Of a DNA stretch of 28,724 nucleotides, positions 11,506 to 20,822 are shown piece by piece. The stretch is from Kitasatospora phosalacinea (lineage in GTDB: Bacteria > Actinomycetota > Actinomycetes > Streptomycetales > Streptomycetaceae). Location: assembly GCF_000716545.1 (NCBI RefSeq), contig NZ_JNWZ01000087.1, positions 1 to 28,724 of the forward strand. The letters run 5' to 3'. Position 1 is the first letter of the stretch. Each line of letters starts with the position of its first letter. The notes beneath the pieces were generated by a model. It saw only the letters and a program-made list of their open reading frames with translations. It ran no database searches and was not told where the DNA came from. Made by a program: the position numbers and the translations under genes.

Positions 11506-13656
11506 TCAACCCGCGGTGACCCGCCCGGTCTTGGGCGCGCTGTCGGTGAAGGCGAGTGCGGGCAGCGCGACCGCCCGCGGCGGGGTCGGCGCCTCGGCCG
11601 GGGCGGTGACGGCGTTCCACGGGGTGCCGGCCGCGCCCTGTCCCCCGCCGCCCTTGCCGAGCGAGACGGTCTGCGACCGCCCGGCCGGGCGGAACAGGAT
11701 CCGCTCGGGCTCGGGCGCGCCCGGGTCGAGCCACAGTTCGCTGCCGGGCGGGCCGCCGAACTCGCAGTCCAGGACGGCGACGTCGTCGGGCTCGCCGTCG
11801 GCGGTGGCCCGGAACGCCACCCCGGCCTTGCGGTAGCCGGTCAGCCGGCTGCGGCTGAGGGTGACCGGCTCGCCGTCCAGCTGGTGCTTGAGGGTGGCCA
11901 CCGCGTAGTCGGACTGCCCGGCGGCGTCGATCAGCAGCCCGTCGAAGACGGTGCCCCTGTCGCGGCCCAGCGCGTGCACGGCGATGCCGCCGGCCGCGTT
12001 GCCGTACAGCACCGAGGCGGTGTAGTCGAAGTCGTTCAGGTAGGCGCCGTGCTCGATGCCCCAGCCGCCGTTGTGGTAGGCCGCGTACTGGGTGACGGTG
12101 TGGTGGTGCTCGGCGTTGAGCCAGACGAAGACGCCGTTCTCCAGGTTGTTGTGCGCCAGGCAGCGCTCGAAGGTCCAGACGCCCTCGCTGGTCTCCGGCC
12201 ACTCGTAGCCGGAGGCGCCCGCGGCGCCCTGGACGCCGACGGCCACGCAGTCCCGGGCCGAGGAGCCCGTCCCGGCGCCGAGGCTGAACCCGGTGAGCCG
12301 GTAGCCGCGCGGGTTGGGCTCGAAGACGGTGCGGGAGGCGACGCAGCCCTCGTAGGCGATGTCGTTCGAGGGGCCCTGCGGGGTGCGGGTGTCGATCGGG
12401 CCGTCCCACCAGTACGCGTCCTCCCAGGTGTCGTGGGAGATGCAGCCGCGGAAGGTGATGCCGTGGCTGGCGTGCGGCACGAAGGCGTGGCTGCCGGTGT
12501 CGCGGACCACCACGCCCTCGACCACGGTGCCGCGCGAGGTGTCCAGCAGCATGTGGAAGTGCAGCCCGTACCGGCCGAGCACCGGTTCGGTGACGGGCTT
12601 CCCGTTCCAGCTCTCCTTGCCGTCGGCGCGCGGCCCGAGCCAGCGCAGCGCGGCGTGCCGGACGTCGGCCGGGCGGCTGGAGGTGAGGTGGACGTGGGCC
12701 CGGCCCTGCTCGGTGCCCTCGACGCGGACGTTGCGGCTGAGGTTGAGCACCTCGGCGCCGAAGGTCGCGCCGCCGCCGAGCGCCACCCGGGGGTGGGCGT
12801 TCTCCAGCGGGCCGGTCAGCGTGACGGTGGCGCCGTCGACCCGCTCGACGGTCACCAGGTCGTACGAGGTGGAGAAGCCGTCGGTGTCGGGCGGCGCGGT
12901 GGGGGTGACGGCCAGTTCGTCGCCCACCTGCCAGCCGGCGGGGGCGGCGGCCAGCTTGATCGTGGTGTCGCCGGGCTTCAGGGCGGTGGCGGCGCGCGTC
13001 CAGGCGGTGCGGGGGGCGCCGTCCAGGCGCAGGTAGCCCTGGCCGGTGACCCACAGGCCGGTGTCGGTGTCGACCACGGTCATCCCGCCACCGGCGAAGC
13101 GGCGCTCGTCGATCCCCGGGAAGCGCAGGGTGTGGGTGTGCGCGCCGTCGGGGGCGAGCGCCAGCGTGCCGCGCACCTCGACGTTGCCGGCGCTGGCCAG
13201 GGTCAGCGACTTGTCGGCGGCGAACACCAGCGAGCCGGTCCTCTCCACCAGCAGCGAGCCGACCTGCACGTCGGCGTCCAGCACCACCTTGTCGGTGATC
13301 CGCACCGCGCTGCCCGGGCCGGGCACCCGGCCGCCCCAGCCCTTGGCGTCCGACCACTTGCGTCCGGACTGGTCGACCGGCGGGGGCGGCGCGGCCGGCT
13401 GCGGGGACCCGGACGCGGGCGGCGGGGCACCGGGGCCGTGCTGGTGGCCGGTCGGCGTGCCGCCGCCGGGCCCGGGCCCGGGGACCGGTCCGGCGGCGGG
13501 CTCGTCGGCCCCCGCCAGGGACTGCCGCAGGACCGCTCCCCCGCCGAGCGCCGTCACCGTCCCGACCGCCAGCCAGGTCAGCATCCGGCGCCGCCCGACC
13601 GGCGGGCGCCGGTGCCGGTGCCGCGTCGGCTGGTCGCCCTCGCGCTGCTGTTCCAC
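11506..13656 (-). CDS. Exported G8-domain right-handed beta-helix protein
   Basis: A 716-residue secreted protein. The N-terminus GRRRMLTWLAVGTVTALGGG (21-40) has a twin-arginine-like motif and hydrophobic core, with a possible cleavage site after AGA (about 50). A Pro/Gly-rich linker (about 51-95) leads to a G8 domain (about 100-225; WSDAKGWGG, VVLDADVQVGSLLVERTG, ADKSLTLAS). The remaining ~450 residues are parallel beta-helix-like, with His/Asp/Trp-rich faces such as LHFHMLLD (about 365-372), HAFVPHASHGITF and HDTWEDAYWWDG. The G8 and beta-helix combination is known from animal CEMIP/TMEM2 hyaluronan-binding proteins and from bacterial surface proteins. A carbohydrate-binding or -cleaving role at the cell surface is plausible but unproven. 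The GTG at 13656 has GGAAGG upstream. Monocistronic and convergent with the chelatase-like gene. Confidence 0.82.
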   Translation of the reverse strand: MEQQREGDQPTRHRHRRPPVGRRRMLTWLAVGTVTALGGGAVLRQSLAGADEPAAGPVPGPGPGGGTPTGHQHGPGAPPPASGSPQPAAPPPPVDQSGRKWSDAKGWGGRVPGPGSAVRITDKVVLDADVQVGSLLVERTGSLVFAADKSLTLASAGNVEVRGTLALAPDGAHTHTLRFPGIDERRFAGGGMTVVDTDTGLWVTGQGYLRLDGAPRTAWTRAATALKPGDTTIKLAAAPAGWQVGDELAVTPTAPPDTDGFSTSYDLVTVERVDGATVTLTGPLENAHPRVALGGGATFGAEVLNLSRNVRVEGTEQGRAHVHLTSSRPADVRHAALRWLGPRADGKESWNGKPVTEPVLGRYGLHFHMLLDTSRGTVVEGVVVRDTGSHAFVPHASHGITFRGCISHDTWEDAYWWDGPIDTRTPQGPSNDIAYEGCVASRTVFEPNPRGYRLTGFSLGAGTGSSARDCVAVGVQGAAGASGYEWPETSEGVWTFERCLAHNNLENGVFVWLNAEHHHTVTQYAAYHNGGWGIEHGAYLNDFDYTASVLYGNAAGGIAVHALGRDRGTVFDGLLIDAAGQSDYAVATLKHQLDGEPVTLSRSRLTGYRKAGVAFRATADGEPDDVAVLDCEFGGPPGSELWLDPGAPEPERILFRPAGRSQTVSLGKGGGGQGAAGTPWNAVTAPAEAPTPPRAVALPALAFTDSAPKTGRVTAG

Positions 13657-14021
13657 CTCGGCCGCCCTTCCGGGGCCCGCGACCCCGATTCGTCGGGGGC
13701 AGCATAGGCAGAACGGGCTCCGTGAAGCGGCATCTTCCGTTTCTCTTCAGCATCCTGACGTACCATCAGCCGTCCGGGTGAATTCCACGGGCCGTCAGGA
13801 TCGGCGCCCGAGGTGCCGGACAAAGCGGCGATAGGGCGCGAATGCCCGTTCGCAAACAGTTGCAAATGCGGAATAAATCACCACTCTCCCGCATAACCAG
13901 CCAAACCGGGCACAAGATCACCTATCGCCTGACGCGCGGCCAGACTCCGTCACGGGCCGGGGATTTCGCCGGACATTTCTTGATCGCGAATTCCGAACAC
14001 GGTGACGCCGATCACAGCCAT
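13657..14021. other. AT-richer divergent intergenic region
   Basis: The gap between the G8 gene and the Rpf promoter has no supportable gene and is clearly richer in A/T around 13840-14050 than its surroundings. A possible -10 for the G8 gene, TATGCT on the minus strand (13701-13706), lies about 45 nt before its GTG, but no good -35 goes with it. A 68-codon open frame at 13842-14048 is rejected because the Rpf promoter lies inside it. Confidence 0.5.
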
Positions 14022-15617
<1,596 letters not shown>

Positions 15618-15631
15618 CCGGCGTGCGCGAC

Positions 15632-15674
15632 GCCGCCGCCCCCGGGGACCCTGGTCGGCCCCGGGGGCGGCGGC
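15632..15674 (+). terminator. Terminator of the Rpf-like gene
   Basis: A perfect 16-bp stem (15632-15647 against 15659-15674) with an 11-nt loop lies 14 nt after the stop. Its right arm ends one base before the predicted -10 element (TATCCT, 15676-15681) of the next gene, so terminator and promoter are interleaved. Confidence 0.85.
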
Positions 15675-15717
15675 CTATCCTCGGCCGGAGAGCGATCGAC
15701 GACCGGGGAGCGGCACC

Positions 15718-15918
15718 ATGGCGAAAGTGACGATCACGCTGGACGCGGACCTGGCCCTGGAAGTGATGATGCGCGTCGGCGCCGCCAGCCCCCAGGACGC
15801 GGTGGAGCTGGTCGTCCGCGACTACCTCTCCACCGACCGCCGCACCATCGCCCGCACCGGCGGCACCCGCGACGGCGAGCGCTTCCTCCCCAAGCCCCCC
15901 ACCGCCGAAGAGGGCTGA
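15718..15918 (+). CDS. Small ribbon-helix-helix/VapB-like protein, orphan
   Basis: A 66-residue protein. Its opening MAKVTITLDADLALEVMMRV, followed by a predicted helix in PQDAVELVVRDYL, resembles the ribbon-helix-helix fold of VapB/DUF2191-type antitoxins: a short beta strand with alternating polar residues, then two helices. The C-terminal third is basic and polar (TDRRTIARTGGTRDGERF) and probably flexible. The ATG at 15718 has GGGGAG at 7-nt spacing and a TATCCT -10 element 36 nt upstream. No toxin-like gene follows; the next gene is an acyl-CoA ligase with its own promoter. The family call is tentative; it could be a solitary DNA-binding protein or a degenerate antitoxin. Confidence 0.65.
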   Translation: MAKVTITLDADLALEVMMRVGAASPQDAVELVVRDYLSTDRRTIARTGGTRDGERFLPKPPTAEEG

Positions 15919-15962
15919 CGCCCCCGGACTCCCGGGCGGTGCAACCCGCCCCGCCGTCAAGC

Positions 15963-16002
15963 AACTTACCGTCTAGTAAGTTTACTGGCGAGTATCTACC
16001 CT
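15963..16002 (+). promoter_or_regulatory. TetR-like operator and promoter of the acyl-CoA ligase
   Basis: A perfect inverted repeat AACTTAC (15963-15969) / GTAAGTT (15976-15982) with a 6-nt spacer abuts a second one, TACT-GGCG-AGTA (15983-15994), giving four related half-sites in 32 bp. A -10-like TACCCT follows at 15997-16002. A repressor bound here would cover the promoter. The architecture is typical of TetR-family regulators of fatty-acid metabolism, but no such gene is in the window. Confidence 0.6.
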
Positions 16003-16037
16003 GGGCGAACCCCCACCCCGTTCAAGGGAGTTCGCTC

Positions 16038-17948
16038 ATGGCACACCCCCTCAGCCGTGCCGTCCGCACCGACCGCCCACCCGTCGAGGTGCGGCGCGCC
16101 GCCGGCCGGGTGGTCGAGGCCCGGACGCCGTACCTGGTGCCGCCGCCCGCGGCGGGCAGTCTCGCCGACCTGCCGTTCCACAACGCGCAGGCCGCCCCGG
16201 ACGCCGTGGTGGTGACCCGCCGTCAGCCGGGCGGCGGCTGGCTGGACGTGACGGCCCGGCAGTTCGCCGAGCAGGTCGCGGGGCTGGCCCGCGGCCTGAT
16301 CGCGGCCGGGGTGCGCCCCGGCGCCCGCGTCGTGCTGATGTCGCGGACCAGGTACGAGTGGACGCTGCTGGACTTCGCCGCCTGGGCGGCCGGCGCCTGC
16401 GTGGTGCCGGTGTACCCGACGGCCGCGGTCGAGCAGGCGGAGTGGATCGTCCGGGACTCCGGCGCGGTGCTGGCGGTCGCGGAGGACGCCGGCACCGCCG
16501 AGGTGCTGGCGGTGGCGATCGCCCGCACCGGCGGGACGGTGCCGCTGTGGCGGCTGGACGAGGACGCGGTGGGCGTCCTGACCGGGCTCGGCGCGTCCGC
16601 CCCCGCCGAGGAGTCGGAGCGCCGCAGGCGGGCCCTGCGCCCGGACGACGAGGCGACGCTGATCTACACCTCCGGCACCACCGGCCGCCCCAAGGGCTGC
16701 CTGCTCACCCACGCCAACTTCCTCACCGAGGCGGCCAACTGCCACGCCCTGCTGGAGCCGGTGTTCGAGGAGGCGACCGGCGAGCAGCCGTGCACCCTGC
16801 TGTTCCTGCCGCTGGCGCACGTGCTGGGCCGGATGATCCAGGTGACCTGCGTGTACGGGCGGGTCCGGATCGGCCACAGCCCGTCCCTGAAGCCGGCCGA
16901 ACTCCGGCCCGACCTGGCCTCGTTCGGCGCGACCTTCCTGGTCGGCGTGCCCTACCTGTTCGAGAAGATCCACCAGCTGGGCCGGGCCGAGGCGCAGGCG
17001 AAGGGCGCGGCGAAGGTGTTCGACCGGGCGGCCGCGGTCGCGGTGCGCTACGCCCGGGCCGAGCTGGACGCGCGGGCCGGCGCGGGCCGTCCGGCGCCGC
17101 TGTCGCTGCGGGTGGCGCACGGCCTGTACGACCTGCTGGTGTACCGGCGGGTGCGGGCGGCGATGGGCGGCCGGGTGCGGTACGCGATCAGCGGCGGCTC
17201 CTCGATCGACCCGGAGCTGCTGCTGTTCTTCGCCGGGGCGGGCGTGCTCGTGCACGAGGGCTACGGGCTGACCGAGAGCAGCGGCCCGTCCACGGTGAAC
17301 CCGCCGCTGCGACCGCGCCCGGGCACGGTCGGGCAGCCGGTGCCGGGCAGCGCGGTGCGGATCGCCGAGGACGGCGAGGTGTTCCTGAGCGGCGGTCAGC
17401 TCTTCGACGGCTACCACGAGTTGGGGTGCCCGCGGCCGAGGCGGCCGCACTGGTTCGCCACCGGCGACCTGGGCCGGCTGGACGAGGACGGCTACCTGAC
17501 CGTCACCGGCCGCAAGAAGGAGATCCTGGTGACCTCCGGCGGCAAGAACGTCTCCCCCGGCCCGCTGGAGGACCGGCTGCGCGGCCACCCGCTGATCAGC
17601 CAGGCCCTGGTGGTCGGCAACGGCCGCCCGTACGTGGGCGCGCTGCTCACCCTGGACGCCGAGGCGGTCGAGCGCTTCCTCGCGCTGGACCCGCCGACCC
17701 CGGCCGCCGTCCCCGGGGACGTCGAGGTCGGCAGCGCCGTCCCGGTGCACCCGGCGGTGCTGGCGGCGCTCGCCGAGGCGGTCCGGGGCGTCAACTCGTC
17801 GGTCTCGCGCGCCGAGTCGATCCGCCGGGCGCGGGTGGTGGCGGGCGACTTCACCGAGGAGCGCGGCCTGCTGACGCCCTCGCTGAAGGTCCGCCGGCAG
17901 GCCGTCAGCACCGCCTACCGCCGCGACCTGGAGCAGCTCTACGCGTAG
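16038..17948 (+). CDS. Long-chain fatty-acid-CoA ligase (AMP-forming)
   Basis: A 636-residue ANL-superfamily adenylating enzyme of the FAA1/FadD15-like group, activating a fatty acid to acyl-AMP and then acyl-CoA. The P-loop IYTSGTTGRPKGCLLTH lies at about 209-225, followed by the LPLAHVLGR block, the ISGGSSIDPELL segment, GYGLTESSG (substrate/adenine motif), the hinge region FATGDLGRLDEDGY and the C-terminal GRKKEILVTSGGKNVSP. The stretch just before the hinge (LFDGYHELGCPRPRRPHWFATGDL) is shorter and more basic than usual. The ATG at 16038 has AAGGGAG at 7-nt spacing. It is monocistronic, with a TetR-type operator upstream and a bidirectional terminator downstream. Chain-length preference cannot be read from the sequence. 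Confidence 0.92.
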   Translation: MAHPLSRAVRTDRPPVEVRRAAGRVVEARTPYLVPPPAAGSLADLPFHNAQAAPDAVVVTRRQPGGGWLDVTARQFAEQVAGLARGLIAAGVRPGARVVLMSRTRYEWTLLDFAAWAAGACVVPVYPTAAVEQAEWIVRDSGAVLAVAEDAGTAEVLAVAIARTGGTVPLWRLDEDAVGVLTGLGASAPAEESERRRRALRPDDEATLIYTSGTTGRPKGCLLTHANFLTEAANCHALLEPVFEEATGEQPCTLLFLPLAHVLGRMIQVTCVYGRVRIGHSPSLKPAELRPDLASFGATFLVGVPYLFEKIHQLGRAEAQAKGAAKVFDRAAAVAVRYARAELDARAGAGRPAPLSLRVAHGLYDLLVYRRVRAAMGGRVRYAISGGSSIDPELLLFFAGAGVLVHEGYGLTESSGPSTVNPPLRPRPGTVGQPVPGSAVRIAEDGEVFLSGGQLFDGYHELGCPRPRRPHWFATGDLGRLDEDGYLTVTGRKKEILVTSGGKNVSPGPLEDRLRGHPLISQALVVGNGRPYVGALLTLDAEAVERFLALDPPTPAAVPGDVEVGSAVPVHPAVLAALAEAVRGVNSSVSRAESIRRARVVAGDFTEERGLLTPSLKVRRQAVSTAYRRDLEQLYA

Positions 17949-17951
17949 CGG

Positions 17952-17985
17952 ACGGTCCCCGGGAGGAACACCCCCCGGGGACCGT
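17952..17985. terminator. Bidirectional terminator between the ligase and malR
   Basis: A perfect 12-bp stem (17952-17963 against 17974-17985) with a 10-nt loop lies 3 nt after the ligase stop and 14 nt beyond the malR stop, serving both convergent transcripts. Confidence 0.8.
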
Positions 17986-17999
17986 GCCGGACGAACGCC

Positions 18000-19025
18000 T
18001 CAGCCGTTGCGCGGACCGGACCCGGTGGAGCCGCGCATCACCAGTTCGGGCTGGAACATGAACTCGGAGCGCTGCGCCGGGTTCCCGCCGACCTCCTCCA
18101 GCAGGGCGTCGACGGCGGCGGTGGCCATCGCCTCGACCGGCTGGCGGACGGTGGTCAGCGGCGGTTCGGTGAACGCTATCAACGGGGAGTCGTCGAAGCC
18201 GACCACCGAGACGTCCTGCGGCACCGACAGGCCGCGCTGGCGCACCGCCCGGATCGCACCGAGCGCCATCATGTCGGAGCCGCAGACGATCGCCGTGCAC
18301 CCCTTGTCGAGCAGCGCCTGGGCGGCGGCGTGCCCGCCCTCGACGCTGAACAGGGTGTGGTGGACGAGCTCCTCGGCCTGCCCCTCGGTGCGCCCGGTGA
18401 GCCCGCGCAGGGCGGCGGTGAAGCCCTCGATCTTGCGCAGCACCGGTACGTACCGCTTCTGACCGACCGCGAGGCCGATCTTCTCGTGCCCGAGTTCGAC
18501 CAGGTGCTGGACGGCCATCCACATCGCGGCCCGGTCGTCCGGGGAGATGAACGGCGCGGCGATCTTGTCGCTGTAGCCGTTGATCAGCACGAACGGGACC
18601 TGCCGGCCGGTGAGTTTGGCGTACCGGTCGTGGTCGGCGGTGGTGTCGGCGTGCAGGCCGGAGACGAACACGATGCCGGCGACGCCGCGTTCCACCAGCA
18701 TCTCGACGAGTTCGTCCTCGGTGGAGCCGCCCGGGGTCTGGGTGCACAGCACCGGCGTGTAGCCGTGCCGGCTGAGCACCTGTTCGATGACCTGGGCGAG
18801 GGCCGGGAAGATGGGGTTGCTGAGCTCCGGGGTGATCAGGCCGATCAGCCCGGCGCTGCGCTGGCGCAGCCGGGTGGGCCGCTCGTAGCCGAGCACGTCG
18901 AGCGCGGCCAGCACGGTCTGCCTGGTCGTCGCGGAAACGCCCGCTTTGCCGTTGAGTACGCGGCTGACGGTGGCTTCGCTGACCCCCGCCTGCGCCGCGA
19001 TGTCGGAGAGTCGCGCCGTAGTCAC
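18000..19025 (-). CDS. malR: LacI-family maltose regulator MalR
   Basis: A 341-residue LacI/GalR repressor closely resembling Streptomyces MalR/Reg1 as I remember it. The N-terminal helix-turn-helix and hinge are ARLSDIAAQAGVSEATVSRV (4-23) followed by NGKAGVSATTRQTVL. The periplasmic-binding-protein-like effector domain runs from about 60 to 335 with GLIGLITPELSNPIFP, VAGIVFVSGLHADTT and VSVVGFDDSPL. The GTG at 19025 is taken as start because it opens the conserved VTTARLSDIA sequence. In relatives MalR represses the maltose system and is released by maltodextrin. Here it is the last gene of the leftward mal operon, 25 nt after aglA, with no room for a promoter. In S. coelicolor, as I recall, malR instead diverges from malE, so this placement is unusual. 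Confidence 0.88.
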   Translation of the reverse strand: MTTARLSDIAAQAGVSEATVSRVLNGKAGVSATTRQTVLAALDVLGYERPTRLRQRSAGLIGLITPELSNPIFPALAQVIEQVLSRHGYTPVLCTQTPGGSTEDELVEMLVERGVAGIVFVSGLHADTTADHDRYAKLTGRQVPFVLINGYSDKIAAPFISPDDRAAMWMAVQHLVELGHEKIGLAVGQKRYVPVLRKIEGFTAALRGLTGRTEGQAEELVHHTLFSVEGGHAAAQALLDKGCTAIVCGSDMMALGAIRAVRQRGLSVPQDVSVVGFDDSPLIAFTEPPLTTVRQPVEAMATAAVDALLEEVGGNPAQRSEFMFQPELVMRGSTGSGPRNG

Positions 19026-19050
19026 GATCCCAGAGCCTATTGCAACCACG

Positions 19051-20769
19051 TCAGACCGCCCACCATGCGGTGCTGTCGGCCGGGAGTTCGACGCCGTTCT
19101 CGGTCACGACAGCCTCAGTAGAGGACAGCAGCATACGGCCCGGGGCGGGGATGCGGACGGTTTCGCCGGTGGTGTTCGCGGTGCACACGAACGACCCCTC
19201 GGGCGACTCGCGCCGGAAGGCCAGCACGCCCTCGGGGGCGGGCAGCCACTCGACGTCGGAGCCGGCGCCGAGCGCGGGCTGGGCCCGGCGGACGGCGATC
19301 GCGGAGCGGTACAGCTCCAGCGTCGAGGTCGGGTCGCCGGTCTGCGCCTCCACCGACAGCTCGGCCCACTCGGCGGGCTGCGGCAGCCAGCTGGGGCCGC
19401 CGTCGTTCGGGCCGAAGCCGTAGGGGGCCTCGGTGCCGGACCACGGGATCGGGACGCGGCAGCCGTCGCGGTAGCCGTCCTGGCCGGCCTGGCGGAAGAA
19501 CGACGGGTCCTGGCGGACCTCGTCGGGCAGGTCGGTGACGTCCGGCAGACCGAGCTCCTCGCCCTGGTAGATGTACGCGGAGCCGGGCAGCGCGAGCATC
19601 AGCAGGGTGGCGGCGCGGGCCCGGCGCAGGCCGAGGGTGCGGTCGCCGGGGGTGCGGATCTGGGTGCCCAGGCCCGGCGGGTTGGCGAACCGGGTGGCGT
19701 GCCGGGTGACGTCGTGGTTGGAGAGCACCCAGGTGGTGGGGGCCTGCACCGGGCGCATCGAGTCGAGCGAGACGTCGATCACCTCGCGCAGCGCGTCGGC
19801 GTCCCAACCGGTGCCCAGGTACTGGAAGTTGAACGCCTGGTGCAGCTCGTCGGGGCGGACGTAGTTGGCGGTGCGCTGGACGGTCGGGGTCCAGGCCTCG
19901 GCGACGCCGATCCGGGCGCCCGGGTACTCGTCGAGGATCTGCCGCCAGCTGCGGTAGATGGCGTGCACGCCGTCCTGGTCGAAGAACGGCATGACGTCGT
20001 TGCCGAGCAGCTTGAGCTGGTCGTGGCTGCCGAGGTCGGGCAGGCCGGGGGCCTTGACCAGGCCGTGGGCGACATCGATCCGGAAGCCGTCGACGCCCAT
20101 GTCGAGCCAGAACCGCAGGATGGAGCGGAACTCGTCGGCGACCGCCGGGCTGTCCCAGTTGAAGTCGGGCTGCTCGGGCGCGAACAGGTGCAGGTACCAG
20201 TCGCCGGGGGTGCCGTCCGGGTTGGTGGTGCGGGTCCAGGCGGGGCCGCCGAAGATGGACTCCCAGTCGTTGGGCGGCAGTTCGCCGTTCTCGCCCTTGC
20301 CGGGGCGGAAGTGGTAGCGCTCGCGCAGCGGGGAGCCGGGGCCCTCGCGCAGCGCGCGCTGGAACCACTCGTGCTGGTCGGAGGAGTGGTTGGGGACGAG
20401 GTCCACGATGATCCGCAGGCCCAGGTCGTGGGCGTCGCGGATCAGCGCGTCGGCGTCCAGCAGGGTGCCGAACATCGGGTCGACGGCCCGGTAGTCGGCC
20501 ACGTCGTACCCGGCGTCGGCCTGCGGGGAGGCGTAGAACGGCGAGAGCCACACCGCGTCCACGCCCAGGTCGCGCAGGTAGGGCAGGCGGGCGCGGATGC
20601 CGGGCAGGTCGCCCATGCCGTCGCCGTTCCCGTCGGCGAAGCTGCGCGGGTACACCTGGTAGATGACCGCGTCCCGCCACCAGCCGCCTCTGGAGGCCTC
20701 GGCGGTCGCAGCGGTCCGAGCGGCGGGAACGGCGGCGGGCCGGGAGGCGTCGGCCAGGTTCTGGGTCAT
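19051..20769 (-). CDS. aglA: GH13 alpha-glucosidase of the maltose operon
   Basis: A 572-residue glycoside hydrolase family 13 enzyme of the oligo-1,6-glucosidase/alpha-glucosidase type, releasing glucose from imported maltose or maltodextrins in the cytoplasm; no signal peptide is seen. GH13 regions are clear: AVIYQVYPRSFADGNGDG at the first strand, DLVPNHSS (123-130), GFRIDVAHG with nucleophile Asp232, GVAEAWTP with acid/base Glu291, and LSNHDVTRH with transition-state stabiliser Asp353. The C-terminal beta domain ends in STAWWAV. The ATG at 20769 is preceded by AAGGGA. A four-codon open frame (ATG-ACT-GTC-CAA-TGA) ends in the overlap CAATGA at this start. It lies 53 nt downstream of malG and 25 nt before malR. 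The symbol follows the S. coelicolor gene in the same position. Confidence 0.9.
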   Translation of the reverse strand: MTQNLADASRPAAVPAARTAATAEASRGGWWRDAVIYQVYPRSFADGNGDGMGDLPGIRARLPYLRDLGVDAVWLSPFYASPQADAGYDVADYRAVDPMFGTLLDADALIRDAHDLGLRIIVDLVPNHSSDQHEWFQRALREGPGSPLRERYHFRPGKGENGELPPNDWESIFGGPAWTRTTNPDGTPGDWYLHLFAPEQPDFNWDSPAVADEFRSILRFWLDMGVDGFRIDVAHGLVKAPGLPDLGSHDQLKLLGNDVMPFFDQDGVHAIYRSWRQILDEYPGARIGVAEAWTPTVQRTANYVRPDELHQAFNFQYLGTGWDADALREVIDVSLDSMRPVQAPTTWVLSNHDVTRHATRFANPPGLGTQIRTPGDRTLGLRRARAATLLMLALPGSAYIYQGEELGLPDVTDLPDEVRQDPSFFRQAGQDGYRDGCRVPIPWSGTEAPYGFGPNDGGPSWLPQPAEWAELSVEAQTGDPTSTLELYRSAIAVRRAQPALGAGSDVEWLPAPEGVLAFRRESPEGSFVCTANTTGETVRIPAPGRMLLSSTEAVVTENGVELPADSTAWWAV

Positions 20770-20822
20770 TGGACAGTCATCCCTTGGAGGCTGTGGAAGT
20801 GACGTGGGAGGTGACGGGACGT

